From contig CALYLW010000053.1 of the NCBI GenBank assembly GCA_944989445.1, forward strand, positions 858,001 to 922,000: a stretch of DNA of 64,000 nt, written 5' to 3'. Of the stretch, positions 1 through 12,441 are shown in pieces (position 1 is the stretch's first letter; each line of letters opens with the position of its first letter). Made by a program: the position numbers and the translations under genes. This DNA comes from Ampullaceana balthica. Its lineage: Eukaryota; Mollusca; Gastropoda; Lymnaeidae. Below the pieces are notes generated by a model, which was not told the origin of the DNA, searched no databases, and saw nothing but the letters and a program-made list of their open reading frames with translations.

Positions 1-3000
1 ATGAGCTATATAAAAACTAAAAATCACTAATTCTCCTATTTCCCGTGTAGATAGAAGCATGAAACTTGGAGTGGTTGTTAAGTTCACTTCCGCAAAAATA
101 ACAAGCAAAAAATATATTTAAATTATCACTGAATGGGGGCCGGGGGCCCAAATGTAGTTTTTTTCTTATATAAAAAATGACTCATCACTAATTCTCCAAT
201 CTCCCGTGTAGGTAGAAGCATGAAACTTTGGGAAGTTGTCGAGTAGCCTCTGGCAACAAAAAGTGGAGTAAAAGAATTTTAAAAATAACACTCATGGGGG
301 CCGGGGGCCCAAAAACGTTTTTTTTTCTTATATGGCCTATATAAAATTTGAAAATCACAAATTCTTCTATTTCCCGAGTAGGCAGAAGCATGAAACTTTG
401 GGAAATTGTTGAGTACAACTCCGCAATGGTAATGGGAGAAAAAACATTTAAATTATCACTTCCTGGGGGCCGGGGGCCCAAATGAAGTTTTTTCCTAATA
501 TTAGCTATATAAAAACTAAAAATCACTAATTCTCCTATTTCTTGTGTAGATAGAAGCATGAAACTTGGAGTGGTTGTTAAGTTCACTTCCGCAAAAATAA
601 CAAGCAAAAAATATATTTAAATTATCACTGAATGGGGGCCGGGGGCCCAAATGTAGTTTTTTTCTTATATAAAAAAACTGACTCATCACTAATTCTCCAA
701 CTTCCCCTGTAGGTAGAAGCATGAAACTTTGGGAAGTTGTTGTGTAGCCTCTCGAGACGAAAACTGGTGTAAAAGAATTTTACAATTTTACACTCATGGG
801 GGCTGGGGCCCCAAAAACGTTTTTTTCCTAATATGGCCTATATAAAATTTATAAAAACACAAATTCTCCTATTTCCCGAGTAAGCAGAAGTATGAAACTT
901 TTATACTAATTCTCCAACTTCCCCTGTAGGTAGAAGCATGAAACTTTGGGAAGTTGTTGTGTATCCTCTCGAGACGAAAACTGGTGTAAAAGAATTTTAC
1001 AATTTTACACTCATAGGGGCTGGGGCCCCAAAAACGTTTTTTTCCTAATATGGCCTATATAAAATTTATAAAAACACAAATTCTCCTATTTCCCGAGTAA
1101 GCAGAAGTATGAAACTTTTAGAAGTTGTTGAGTAGAACCCCGCAATGGTAACAGGCGAAAACAAATTAAATTATCACTTCCTGGGGGCCGGGGGCCCAAA
1201 TGAAGTTCTTTCCTTATATGAGCTATATAAAAACTGAAAATCAAAATTCTCATATTTCCCGTGTAGGTAGAACCATAAAACACTGGGTAGTTGATAAGTA
1301 CACTTCCGCGAAGGTAACAAGCAAAAACAAAATTTAAATTATCACTTAATGGGGGCCGGGGGCCCAAATGTAGTTTTTTTATTATATAAAAAAACTGACT
1401 CATCACTAATTCTCCAACTTCCCCTGTAGGTAGAAGCATGAAACTTTGGGAAGTTGTTGTGTAGCCTCTCGTGACGAAAATTGGTGTAAAAGAATTTTAC
1501 AATTTACACTCATGGGGGCCGGGGGCCCAAAAAAGTTTTTTTTCCTTATATGGCCTATATAAAATTTGAAAATCACAAATTCTCCTATTTCCCGAGTAGG
1601 CAGAAGCATGAAACTTTTAGAAGTTGTTGAGGACAAACCCGCAATGGTAACAGGTGAAAAAAAATTAAATTATCACTTCCTGGGGGCCGGGGGCCCAAAT
1701 GAAGTTCTTTCCTTATATGAGCTATATAAAAACTGAAAATCACAAATTCTCATATTGCCCGTGTAGGTAGAAGTGTGAAACACTGAGTAGTTGACTTCCC
1801 CGATGTTAACAAGCGAAAAACATATTTAAATTATCACTTAATGGGGGCCGGGGGCCCAAATGTAGTTTTTTTATTTTAAAAACTAACTCAACACTAATTC
1901 TCCAACTTCCCGTGAATGTAGAAGCTAAATCTTTGGGCGATGTTAACAAGCAAAAAACATATTTAAATTATCACTTAATGGGGCCGGGGGCCCAAATGTA
2001 GTTTTTTTATATTAAAAACTGACTCATCACTAATTCTCCAACTTTCCGTGTATGTAGAAGCATGAAACCTTGGGGAGTTGTTAAGTAGCCTCTCGTGACG
2101 AAAATTGGCATAAAATAATTTTTAAATTCACACTCATTGGGGCCGGGGGGCCCAAAACCATTGTTTTCCTTATATGGGCAATATTAAAATTAAAATAACT
2201 AATTCTCCTATTTCGCGAGTAGATAGAAGAATGAAACTTTGGGAAGATGTTGAGTACACTTTGGCGATATCAACAGGCAAAAAGATATTTAAATTTTCAA
2301 ATACTGGGGTCCGGGGGCCCAAATAAAGTTTTTTTCTTTATGTGAGCTACATAAAAACTGAAAATCACAAATTCTTATGTTTCCCGTGTAGGTAGAAGCA
2401 AGAAAGTCTGAGTAGTGGTAACAAACTAAAACAATTTTTAAATTATCACATAGTGGGGGCCGGGGGCCCAAATGTAGTTTTTTCCTGATATGAGCTATAT
2501 AAAAACTAAAAATCACTAATTCTCCTATTTCCCGTAAAGGTGGAAGCATGAAACTTTGGGCAGTTGTTAAGTAACATTCCGCGATGGTAACAGGTAAAAA
2601 AATTATATAAATTATCACTTACTGGGGACCGGGGGCCCAAATATAGTTTTTTCTAATATTAAAAACTGACTCAACACTAATTCTCCAACTTCCCGTGAAT
2701 GTAGAAGCTAAAACTTTGGGAACTTGATTAGTACACTCTTATGACGATAATTGGCGAAAAGAAAATTTAATAATTTCACTCATGGGTGGCCGGGGCCCTA
2801 AAACCGTTTTTTTTTCGTATATGGGCTATATAAAACTGAATGAACACTAATTCCTCATCTTCCCGTGTAGGTAGAAGCATGAAACTTTGGAAAGTTGTTG
2901 AGTACCCTCCCGCGATGATAACAATCACAACCAAATATAAAATTATTATTCACTAGGGGGCCGGGGGCTCAAATGTAGTTTTTTTCTTATATGAGCTATA

Positions 3001-3323
3001 TATAACAGACTCATCATTAAATATCTAACTTCCCGTGTAGTTAGGAGCACGAAACTTTGGGAAGTTGTTGAGTACCCTCCCCCAATGGTAGCAGACGAAA
3101 AATAAATTAAATTATCAGCTCGATAGGATCACGGGAAGTGTATCATTTTTTACTTTTCGTTTTTGTTTTTCTGCGGGACTACGACAGACAGACAGACAAG
3201 ACGGTGTATTATATTCATCATGATCCAGATTGAAATCAATTGGTGTTTTGAATTTGTGTTACGCGGGTTCTCAACGGTAACTGAAATCCTATTTTCCGCA
3301 GCATAGCGCGGGTATTTTGCTAG
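1..3323 (+). mobile_element. Helitron-like unit A (5' end outside window) with minisatellite core
   Basis: About 19 tandem monomers of roughly 165-170 bp. Each carries a GC-rich palindromic core (GGGGGCCGGGGGCCC) between AT-rich segments with a TTCCCGTGTAGGTAGAAGCA motif. From about 3115 the tail is unique: CAGCTCGATAGGATCACGGG, a (GACA)n run, then a 3' end with a GC hairpin-like CCGCAGCATAGCGCGG just upstream of TATTTTGCTAG. A GC hairpin followed by CTAG and a host T is the canonical Helitron 3' end. Tandem core repeats plus a tetranucleotide microsatellite recall the molluscan pearl/CvA non-autonomous elements. No Rep/helicase coding is seen, so it is non-autonomous. Confidence 0.75.
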
Positions 3324-6159
3324 TCTATACTAATAAAAGGCAAAGCCCTCACTCACTGACTCATTCATAACTAATTCTCCAACTTCCCGTGTAGGTAGAA
3401 GCATGAAACTTTGGGAAGTTGTCGAGTAGCCTCTCGCGACGAAAATTGGAGTAAAAGAATTTTAAAAATAACACTCAAGGGGGCCAGGGGCCCAAAAACG
3501 TTTTTTTTCCTAATATGGCCTATATAAAATTTGAAAATCACCAATTCTCCTATTTCCCGAGTAGGCAGAAGCATGAAATTTTGGGAAGTTGTTGAGTGCA
3601 ATCCCGCGATGGTAACGGTAGAATTTTTTTTTAAATAATCACTTTCTGGGGGCCGGGGGCCCAAATGAAGTTTTTTTCCTTATATGAGCTATATAAAAAC
3701 TAAACATAACTAATTCTCCTATTTCCCGTGTAGGTAGAAGCATGAAACACTGGGTAGTTGATAAGCACACTTCCGCGATGGCAACAAGCGAAAAAAATAT
3801 TTAAAATAACACTTAATGGGGTCCGGGGGCCCAAATGTAGTTTTTTCTTACATAAAAAACTGACTCATCACTAATGCTCCAACTTCCCGTGTAGGTATTA
3901 GCATGAATCTTTGGGAACTTGCTGAGTACACTCTCTCGACGATAATTGGCGAATACGAATTTTAAAATTCACACTTTTGGGGGCCCGGGGACCAAAAACG
4001 CTTTTTTTCCTTATATGGACTAAATAAAATAATTTTCTCATTTCTCGAGTAGGCAAAAGCATGAAACTTTGGGAAGTTGTTGAGTAAAAACCAGCGATAG
4101 CGACGGGAGGAAAAAAAATTAAATTATCACTTCCTGGGGGCCGGGGGCCCAAATGAAGTTTTTTCCTTATATGAGCTTTATAAAAACTAAAATCACAAAT
4201 TCTCCTATTTCCCGTGTAGGTAGAAGCATGAAACTTGGGGTAGTTGTTAAGTACACTTCCACGATGGCAACAGGTAAAAACAATATTTAAATTATCACTT
4301 AATGGGGGCCGGGGGCCCAAATGTAGTTTTCTTCTTATATTAAAACAGACTCATCACTAATTCTCGCATTTACCGCGTAGGTAGAAGCATGAAACCTTGG
4401 GAAGTTGTCAAGTAGCCTCTTTAGACGACAAATGGCGAAAAAAGAATTTTAAAATTCACCTTCATGGGGGCCGGGGGCCCAAAATCATTTTTTTCCATTC
4501 TATGGGACTATATAAACATTTGAAAATCACAAATTCTCCTATTTCCCGTGTAGGATAGAAGCATGAAACTTGGGTAGTTGTTAAGTACACTTCCACGATG
4601 GTAACAGGTAAAAACAATATTTAAATTATCACTTAATGGGGGCCGGGGGCCCAAATGTAGTTTCTTCTTTTATTAAAACAGACTCATCACTAATCTCGGA
4701 TTTACCGCGTAGGTAGAAGCATGAAACTTTGGGAAGTTGTTGAGTAGCCTTTCGCGACGAAAATTGGCGTAAAAGAATTTTTAAATTAACACTCATGGGG
4801 GCCGGGGGCCCAAAAAAGTTTTTTTTTCCTTATATGGCCTATATAAAATTTTAAAATCAACAATTCTCCTGTTTCCCGAGTAGTTTTAAGTACACTTTCA
4901 CGATGGTAACAGGTAAAAACAATATTTAAATTATCACTTACTGGGGGCCGGGGGCCAAAATGTAGTCTTTTCTTATATTAAAACTGACTCATCACTAATT
5001 CTCGGATTTCCCGTGTATGTAGAAGCATGACACCTTGGGAAGTTGTCAAGTAGCCTCTCTCGACGACAAATGGCGAAAAAGAATTTATTAATTCAGCTTC
5101 ATGGGGGCCGGGGGCCCAAAATCTTTTTTTCCCAATCCATTGGCTATATAAACATTTGAAAATCACTAATCCTCCTATTTCCCGAGTAGGTAGAAGCATG
5201 AAACTTTGGGAAGTTGTTGAGTACACTTCCGCGATGGTAACAGGCGAAAAAATATTCAAAATCTCACTTACTGGGGCCCAGGGGCCAAAATGTAGTTTTT
5301 TCCTTATATGAGTTATATAAAAACTGAAAATCACTAATTCTCCTATTTCGTGTGTAGGAAGTAGCATGAAACTTTGAGTAGTTGTTAAGCAACACTTCTG
5401 CGATGGTAACAGGTTAAAAAACTATCTAAATTATCACTTACTGGGGGCCTGGGGGCCAAAATGTAGTTTTCTTCTTATATAAAAAACTGACTCATCACTA
5501 ATTCTCCAATTTCTCGTGTTGGTAGCAGCATGAAACTTTGGAGAGTTGTTAAGTACACTTCCGCAATGGTAACAGGTGAAAAAGAATTTTGAAATTCACA
5601 CTCATGGGGGCCGGGGGCCCAAAAACGTTTTTTTCCCTTATTCTGGCTTTATAAAAATTAAAAATCCCTTATTCTCCTATTTCCCGAGAAGGTAGAAGCA
5701 TGAAACTTTGGGTAGTTGTTGGATAACATTCCGCGATGGTAACAGGTGGAACAATTATATAAATTATCACATAACGGGGGCCGGGGGCCGAAATGTAATT
5801 TTTTTTCTTATATGAGCTATATAAAAACTGAAAATCACTAATTCTCCTATTTCCCGTGTAGGTGGAAGCATGAAACTTTGGGCGGTTGTTGAGTACCCTC
5901 CCGCAATGGTAGCAGACGGAAAAAAATTAAATTATCAGCTCGATAGGATCACGGGAAGTGTGTCATTTTTTTACTTTTCGTTTTTGTTTTTCTGCGGGAC
6001 TACAAACAGACAGACAGACAAGACGGTGAAGTTAATATATGTATTATATCCATCATGATCCATTTTGAAATCAATTTGTGTTTTGAATTTGTGTTACGCG
6101 GGTTCTCAATGCTTACTGAAATCCTAATTTACCGCAGCAGAGCGCGGGTATTTTGCTAG
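3324..6159 (+). mobile_element. Helitron-like unit B, directly abutting unit A
   Basis: Starts with TCTATACTAATAAAAGGC immediately after the CTAG of unit A and ends at CTAG 6156-6159 behind the CCGCAGCAGAGCGCGG hairpin region. The interior is about 15 monomers of ~168 bp. The tail holds the CAGCTCGATAGGATCACGGG module (from about 5936) and a (CAGA)n run. No transposase coding. Two termini at the expected bases give a complete unit of about 2.8 kb. Confidence 0.8.
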
Positions 6160-8675
6160 TCTATACTAATAAAAGGCAAATCCCTCACTGACTGATTCAT
6201 CACTAATTCTTCTATTTCCCGTGTAGGTAGAAGCATGAAACTTTGGGAAGTTGTCGAGTAGCCTCTCGCGACGACAAATTGGATTAAAATAATTTTAAAA
6301 ATAACACTCATGGGGGCGGGGGCCCAAAAACGTTTTTTTTCCTAAATATGGCCTATATAAAATTTGAAAATCACCAATTCTCCTATTTCCCGAGTAGGCA
6401 GAAGCATGAAACTTTGGGAAGTTGTTGAGTACAATCCCCGCGATGGTAACGGGAGAAAAAATATTTAAATTATCTCTTCCTGGGGGCCGGGGGCCCAAAA
6501 TGAAGTTTTTTCCTTATATGAGCTTTATAAAAACTAAAAATCACTAATTCTCCTATTTCCCGTGTAGGTAGAAGCATGAAACACTAGGTCGTTGATAAGC
6601 ACACTTCCGCGATGGTAACAAGCGAAAAAAATATTTAAAATAACACTTAATGGGGTCCGGGGGCCCAAATGTAGTTTTTTTCTTATATAAAAAACTGACT
6701 CATCACTAATTCTCCAACTTCCCGTGTAGGTATGATAGCATGAAACTTCGGGAACTTGCTGAGTACACTCTCTCAACGATAATTGGCGAATAAGAATTTT
6801 AAAATTCACACTGTTTGGGGGCCCGGGGCCCAAAAACGCTTTTTTTCCTAAATATGGACTATATAGAATATGAAATCACTAACTTTCTCATTTCTCGAGT
6901 AGGCAAAAGCATGAAACTTTGGGAAGTTGTTGAGTAAAAACCAGCGATAGCGACGGGAGAAAAAAAAATTAAATTATCACTTCCTGGGGGCCGGGGGCCC
7001 AAATGAAGTTTTTTCCTTATATGAGCTTTATAAAAACTAAAAATCACAAATTCTCCTATTTCCCGTGTAGGTAGAAGCATGAAACACTAGGTAGTTGATA
7101 AGCACACTTCCGCGATGGTAACAAGCGAAAAATATATTTAAAACAACACTTAATGGGGTCCGTGTGCCCAAATGTAGTTTTTTTATTATATAAAAAACGG
7201 ACTCATCACTAATTCTCCTATTTCCCGTGTAGGTATTAGCATGAAACTTTGGGAGCTTGCTGAGTACACTCTCTCAACGATAATTGGCGAATAAGAATTT
7301 TAAAATTCACACTGTTGGGGGCCCGGGGCCCAAAAACGCTTTTTTTCCAAATATGGACTATATAGAATATGAAATCACTAATTTTCTCATTTCTCGAGTA
7401 GGCAAAAGCATGAAACTTTGGGAAGTTGTTGAGTAAAAACCAGCGATAGCGACGGGAGGAAAAAAAATAAATTATCACTTCCTGGGGGCCGGGGGCCCAA
7501 ATGAAGTTTTTTCCTTATATGAGCTATACAAAAACTAAAAATCACAAATTCTCCTATTTCCCGTGTAGGTAGAAGCATGAAAGTTGGGGTTAATTGTTAA
7601 GTACACTTCCACAATGGTAACAGGTAAAAATAATATTTAAATTATCACTTAATGGGGGCCGGGGGCCCAAATGTAGTTTCTTCTTTTATTAAAACAGACT
7701 CATCACTAATCTCGGATTTACCGCCTAGGTAGAAGCATGAAACTTTGGAAAGTTGTTGAGTAGCCTCTCGAGACGAAAATTGGCGTAAAAGAATTTTTAA
7801 ATATATTTTTAAAAAATGTAGTTTTTTTCCTTATATGAGTTATATAAAAACTGAAAATCACGTATTCTCCTAATTCCTGTGTAGGAAGTAGCATGAAACG
7901 TTGAGTAGTTGTTAAGTAACATTCTGCGATGGTAAAGGTTAAAAAACTATCTAAATTATCACTTACTGGGGGCCGGGGGCCAAAATGTAGTTTTCTTCTT
8001 ATATAAATAACTGACTCATTACTAATTCTCCAATTTCTCGTGTTGGTACCAGCATGAAACTTTGGATAGTTGTTAAGTACACTTCCGCAATGGTAACAGG
8101 TGAAAAAAGAATTTTGAAATTCACACTCATGGGGGAAAAAACGTTTTTTTTTCCTTATTCTGGCTTTATAAAAATTAAAAATCCCTTATTCTCATATTTC
8201 CCGACAAGGTAGAAGCATGAAACTTTGGGTAGTTGTTGGATAACATTTCGCGATGGTAACAGGTGGAACAATTATATAAATTATCCCATAACGGGTGCCG
8301 GGGGCCGAAATGTAATTTTTTTTCTTATATGAGCTATATAAAAACTGAAAATCACTAATTCTCCTATTTCCCGTGTAGGTGGAAGCATGAAAATTTGGGC
8401 GGTTGTTGAGTACCCTCCCGCAATGGTAGCAGACGGAAAAAAATTAAATTGTCAGCTCGATAGGATCACGGGAAGTGTGTCATTTTTTTACTTTTCGTTT
8501 TTGTTTTTCTGCGGGACTACAACAGACAGACAGACAAGACGGTGAAGTTAATATATGTATTATATCCATCATGATCCATTTTGAAATCAATTTGTGTTTT
8601 GAATATGTGTTACGTGGGTTCTCAATGCTTACTGAAATCCAAATTTACCGCAGCCAAGCGTGGGTATTTTGCTAG
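6160..8675 (+). mobile_element. Helitron-like unit C, directly abutting unit B
   Basis: Begins TCTATACTAATAAAAGGC right after the unit B CTAG and ends at CTAG 8672-8675. The hairpin is slightly decayed here (CCGCAGCCAAGCGTGG). The interior is about 12 monomers; one near 7800 is truncated and one near 8130 has lost its GC core. Same tail modules as unit B. Confidence 0.8.
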
Positions 8676-10831
8676 TCTATACTAATAAAAGGCAAAGCCC
8701 TCACTGACTGATTCATCACTAATTCTCCAACTTCCCGTGTAGGTAGAAAAATGAAACTTTGGGAAGTTGTTGAGTAGCCTCTTGCGACGAAAAATGGAAT
8801 ACAAGAATTATAAAAATAAATTATCACTTCCTGGGGGCCGGGGGCCCAAATGAAGTTTTTTCCTTATATGAGCTTTATAAAAACTAAAAATCACTAATTC
8901 TCCTATTTCCCGTGTAGGTAGAAGCATGAAACACTGGGTAGTTGATAAGCACACTTCCGCGATGGTAACAAGCGAAAAAAATATTTAAAATAACACTTAA
9001 TGGGGATCCGAGGGGCCCAAATGTAGTTTTTTTTACAATAAAAAACTGACTTATCACTAATTCTCCAATTTTCCGTGTAGGTATTAGCATGAAACTTTGG
9101 TAACTTGCTCAGTACACTCTCTCAACGATAAGTGGCGAATAAGAATTTTGGAATTCACACTGTTGGGGGTCCGGGGCCCAAAAACGCTTTTTGTTCCTTA
9201 TATGGAATATGTAAAATATGAAATCACTAATTTTCTCATTTCTGGAGTAGGCAAAAGCATTAAACTTTGGGAAGTTGTTGAGTAAAAACCAGCGATAGCA
9301 ACGGGAGGAAAAAAAATTAAATTATCACTTCCTGTGGGCCGGGGGCCCAAATGAAGTTTTTTCCTAATATGATTTATACAAAAACTAAAAAACACAAATG
9401 CTCCTATTTCCCGTGTAGGTAGAAGCATGAAACTTGGAGTGGTTGTTAAGTACACTTCCACGATGGTAACAGGTAAAAACAATATATAAATTATCACTGA
9501 ATGGGGGCCGGGGGCCCAAATGTAGTTTCTTCTCATATTAAAACAGACTCATTACTAATTCTCGGATTTACCGCGTAGGTAGAAACATGAAACTTTGGGA
9601 AGTTGTTGAGTAGCCTCTCGCGACGAAAATGGGCGTAAAAGAATTTTAAAATTCACACTCATGGGGGCCGGGGTCCCAAAAAACGTTATTTTCCTTATAA
9701 GGCCTATATAAAATATGAAAAACACTAATTCTCCTATTTCCCGGGTAGGCAGAAGCATGAAACTTTGGGAAGTTGTCGAGTACAAACCAGCGATGGTAAC
9801 GTGAGAGAAAAAAAATTATCACTTTCTGGGGGCCATGGGCCCAAATGAAGTTTTTTTCTTATATGAGCTATATAAAATATGAAAACCACTAATTCTCCTA
9901 TTTCCCATGGAGGTATAAGCATGAAACTATTTGGTAGTTGTTAATTACACTTCCACGATGGTACAGGCGAAAAAAATATTTAAATTATCACTTACTGGGG
10001 GCCGGGGCCCAAATGTAGTTTTTTTTCTAATATTAAAGACTGACTCATCAATAATTCTCCAACTTCCCGTGTAGGTAGATGCATGAAACTTTGTGGAGAT
10101 GTTGAGTACCCTCTCATGACGAAAAATGGCGAAAAAGAGGTTTTAAATTTCTTAACTTGGGGACAGGGGGCCCAAAAATGTTTTTTTTCTTATACTGAAA
10201 ATCGCTTTATTCTCGACTTTCCCGTGTAGGTAGAAACATAAAACTCTGGGAAGTTAATGTGTACACTTCCGCGATGGTAGGATGCAAAAAAATATTTAAA
10301 TTATCACTCACCGGGGGCCGGGGGCCCAAATGTATTTTTTATTTATAAAAACTGACTCATCACTAATTCTTCAATTTCCCGCGTAGGTAAAAGCATGAAA
10401 CTTTTGGAAATTGTTGAGTGCATTCCCGCGATAGTAACAAGCAAAAAGTATTTAAATTGTCACTCACTGGGGCCCGGGGCCCAAATGTATTTTTTCTTAT
10501 ATAAAAAGTTAATCATCAAAAATTCTCCATCCTCCCGTTTTGGTAGAAGTATGAAATATTTAAAGCTTTTTTACCTTTAGATTTTAAATAATTTAAATAA
10601 ATATAGACACGTATCTCTATCACATGAACATCCTACATCCATTTTGCACGGGGGACCGTAATGTCATTTTAGTATCCATTTTATTTTACACCATCTTGAC
10701 AAAAATTGACAAACAAATATATCCATCATGATCCAGAATGAAATAAATTGGTGTTTTGAATTGGTGTGTAATGGGTTTTCAACGCTTACTAAAATCCTTA
10801 CTTCCGCAGCGGAGCGCGGGTATTTTGCTAG
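8676..10831 (+). mobile_element. Helitron-like unit D, last of the head-to-tail array
   Basis: Begins TCTATACTAATAAAAGGC and ends at CTAG 10828-10831, followed by T and unrelated sequence. The hairpin CCGCAGCGGAGCGCGG precedes GTATTTTGCTAG. About 11 core monomers. Its tail (10580-10740) lacks the CAGCTCGATAGGATC module and the (GACA)n run of units A-C and has other sequence there, but rejoins the common tail at about 10725. Confidence 0.75.
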
Positions 10832-11159
10832 TTACATATAAATCCTTCGTAACTTCTATGCTGACTATGAATATTAGACTGAGACTTCTCACAAAACACC
10901 CCAATTAATTTAATATGTTGTATTTAAATTATTTTTACATTTATCACCACATATATAATAAAAAAATTGAAGGATGTATATCGCTCGTCCTAAGTCAGTG
11001 ACAGCCCATGACTGAGCGCATACATATATCTGCGAGGTGGGTTATATATCTCTGGCACTATTATTGTATGTTTCTTTTTTTTTCCAAAGAAAGCAGAAGG
11101 CATAACTGTGATCATTTTAAGAAGGGAAAAAATATCAAAATTTGATATAAGCAACCTAT

Positions 11160-11395
11160 TATTCCCTAATAAAGTCGAGACTGGATTACTGAAACAGTAC
11201 TCGAGATTGCTTCAAAACCAACTGTAGAGAATCTTGAGAGTACAAAACTCTGCAGCACAAAATGTATTGCTCATCACGAAGTCAGACAGCATCAAACCGA
11301 CTTTCCACTGGATTCCTTTAGCTGAGTTAATAGATCACAGAATTCAGTCATTGACCTACAGCTGTACTAGTATAAGCACCGCATTATTTAAAAGT
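11160..11395 (+). mobile_element. LINE reverse transcriptase C-terminal remnant
   Basis: Frame from about 11236 reads RVQNSAAQNVLLITKSD, then HWIPLAELIDHRIQSLTY. This matches the common LINE region just C-terminal of the reverse transcriptase, typically QRVQNSAARLVL...LHWLPVxxRIxYK. No flanking polymerase motifs are present, so it is a short fossil. An upstream stop separates it from any longer frame. Confidence 0.55.
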
Positions 11396-11850
11396 ATTGA
11401 CACCCAAAACACGTGACTCTAAATGTGTTGGTTTCCTCTACCCAATCCCTTCTGAAAACAGGAAGAAGACCCTACTTGTGCGCTCCATATTTTTTTAGAG
11501 TGTGTCACCAAATATAAGAAAACTAGACGCATCGCGGCGTAACATACGCCACAGACCTGCTCACGGAGAGTGCAAAGAAAATGGAGAAAGAACGGACACA
11601 AACTACAGCACGAAGAAATCAAATCAACGCAAGTGAACGTCGGTTGGGGGGTGGGGGAACTGCCGACTCATTGTTGGTTTTAAGACATTCGCACTGTGGT
11701 TATCTACTTGCCCACCACCCTTTACCACAATAGCTTGCCAACCATAAACTGTGATTGGCCGACCCTAGCGAGGATCAGCCATGTTGGCAATAAAGGGGTA
11801 AAAGAACGGGCACAAACAGACATTTTTAAAAATTAAAAAAACAATGTTTT

Positions 11851-11915
11851 CGCTGGGGCTTGAACCCAGAACCTTCACCGTATAAGACGTACATGATAAC
11901 CAGTACACTACGAAT
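11851..11915 (-). other. tRNA-Val-like segment inside a Helitron
   Basis: On the minus strand, TAGTGTACTGGTTATCA resembles an A box and GGGTTCAAGCCCC is a near-perfect B box, at the spacing of a tRNA-Val. The 5' acceptor strand does not pair with the 3' side, so this is a tRNA-derived pseudogene or SINE-like module, not a working tRNA. A better preserved copy lies at 55050-55119. Confidence 0.6.
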
Positions 11916-12060
11916 CTCACATTATTCTGTGAAGAAACAATGCAAGTGAACGCAAGGACCATTCTTGATCTCGAGACTTTGGTCGACCCCAGCGAGGGTC
12001 ATTCGACATGCTCGTTGCACATACTTGCGTGGTGTCCCGCATGGTTGGGTGACGTAGAGA

Positions 12061-12184
<124 letters not shown>

Positions 12185-12186
12185 GA

Positions 12187-12441
12187 TATGTTAAGATTTA
12201 AAAACAATTTATTTGATAATTTTTGAACATTAAGAGTACGACGAGCATGTACCACTTGCATAAATATTTGACGCTATATAAGCAAGTCATAAATAATCAT
12301 CGAATAAAACAAGTATAATTTTTGTAGGAATAATCATTTATTGCACATAAGACAATATGGTCTGTAAAACGGAACCATACGCGTAAATCGATATTGAATG
12401 TCAACCTAAATTACTTCATGATTTTTACAATTAAAAATAAA
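12187..12441. other. AT-rich spacer before family-A array
   Basis: Nothing recognised. Confidence 0.5.

Noticed and set aside
188..9922. Many minus-strand open frames (MLLPTREIGEFVIF...RKKLHLGPRPP) that look like a repeat protein family
   Set aside because: They are translations of the ~168 bp minisatellite, whose period is close to a multiple of three. The frames shift wherever a monomer has an indel. No start context, domain or constraint is visible.
11851..11915. Functional tRNA gene
   Set aside because: The acceptor stem does not pair and the segment is a repeated part of a Helitron.
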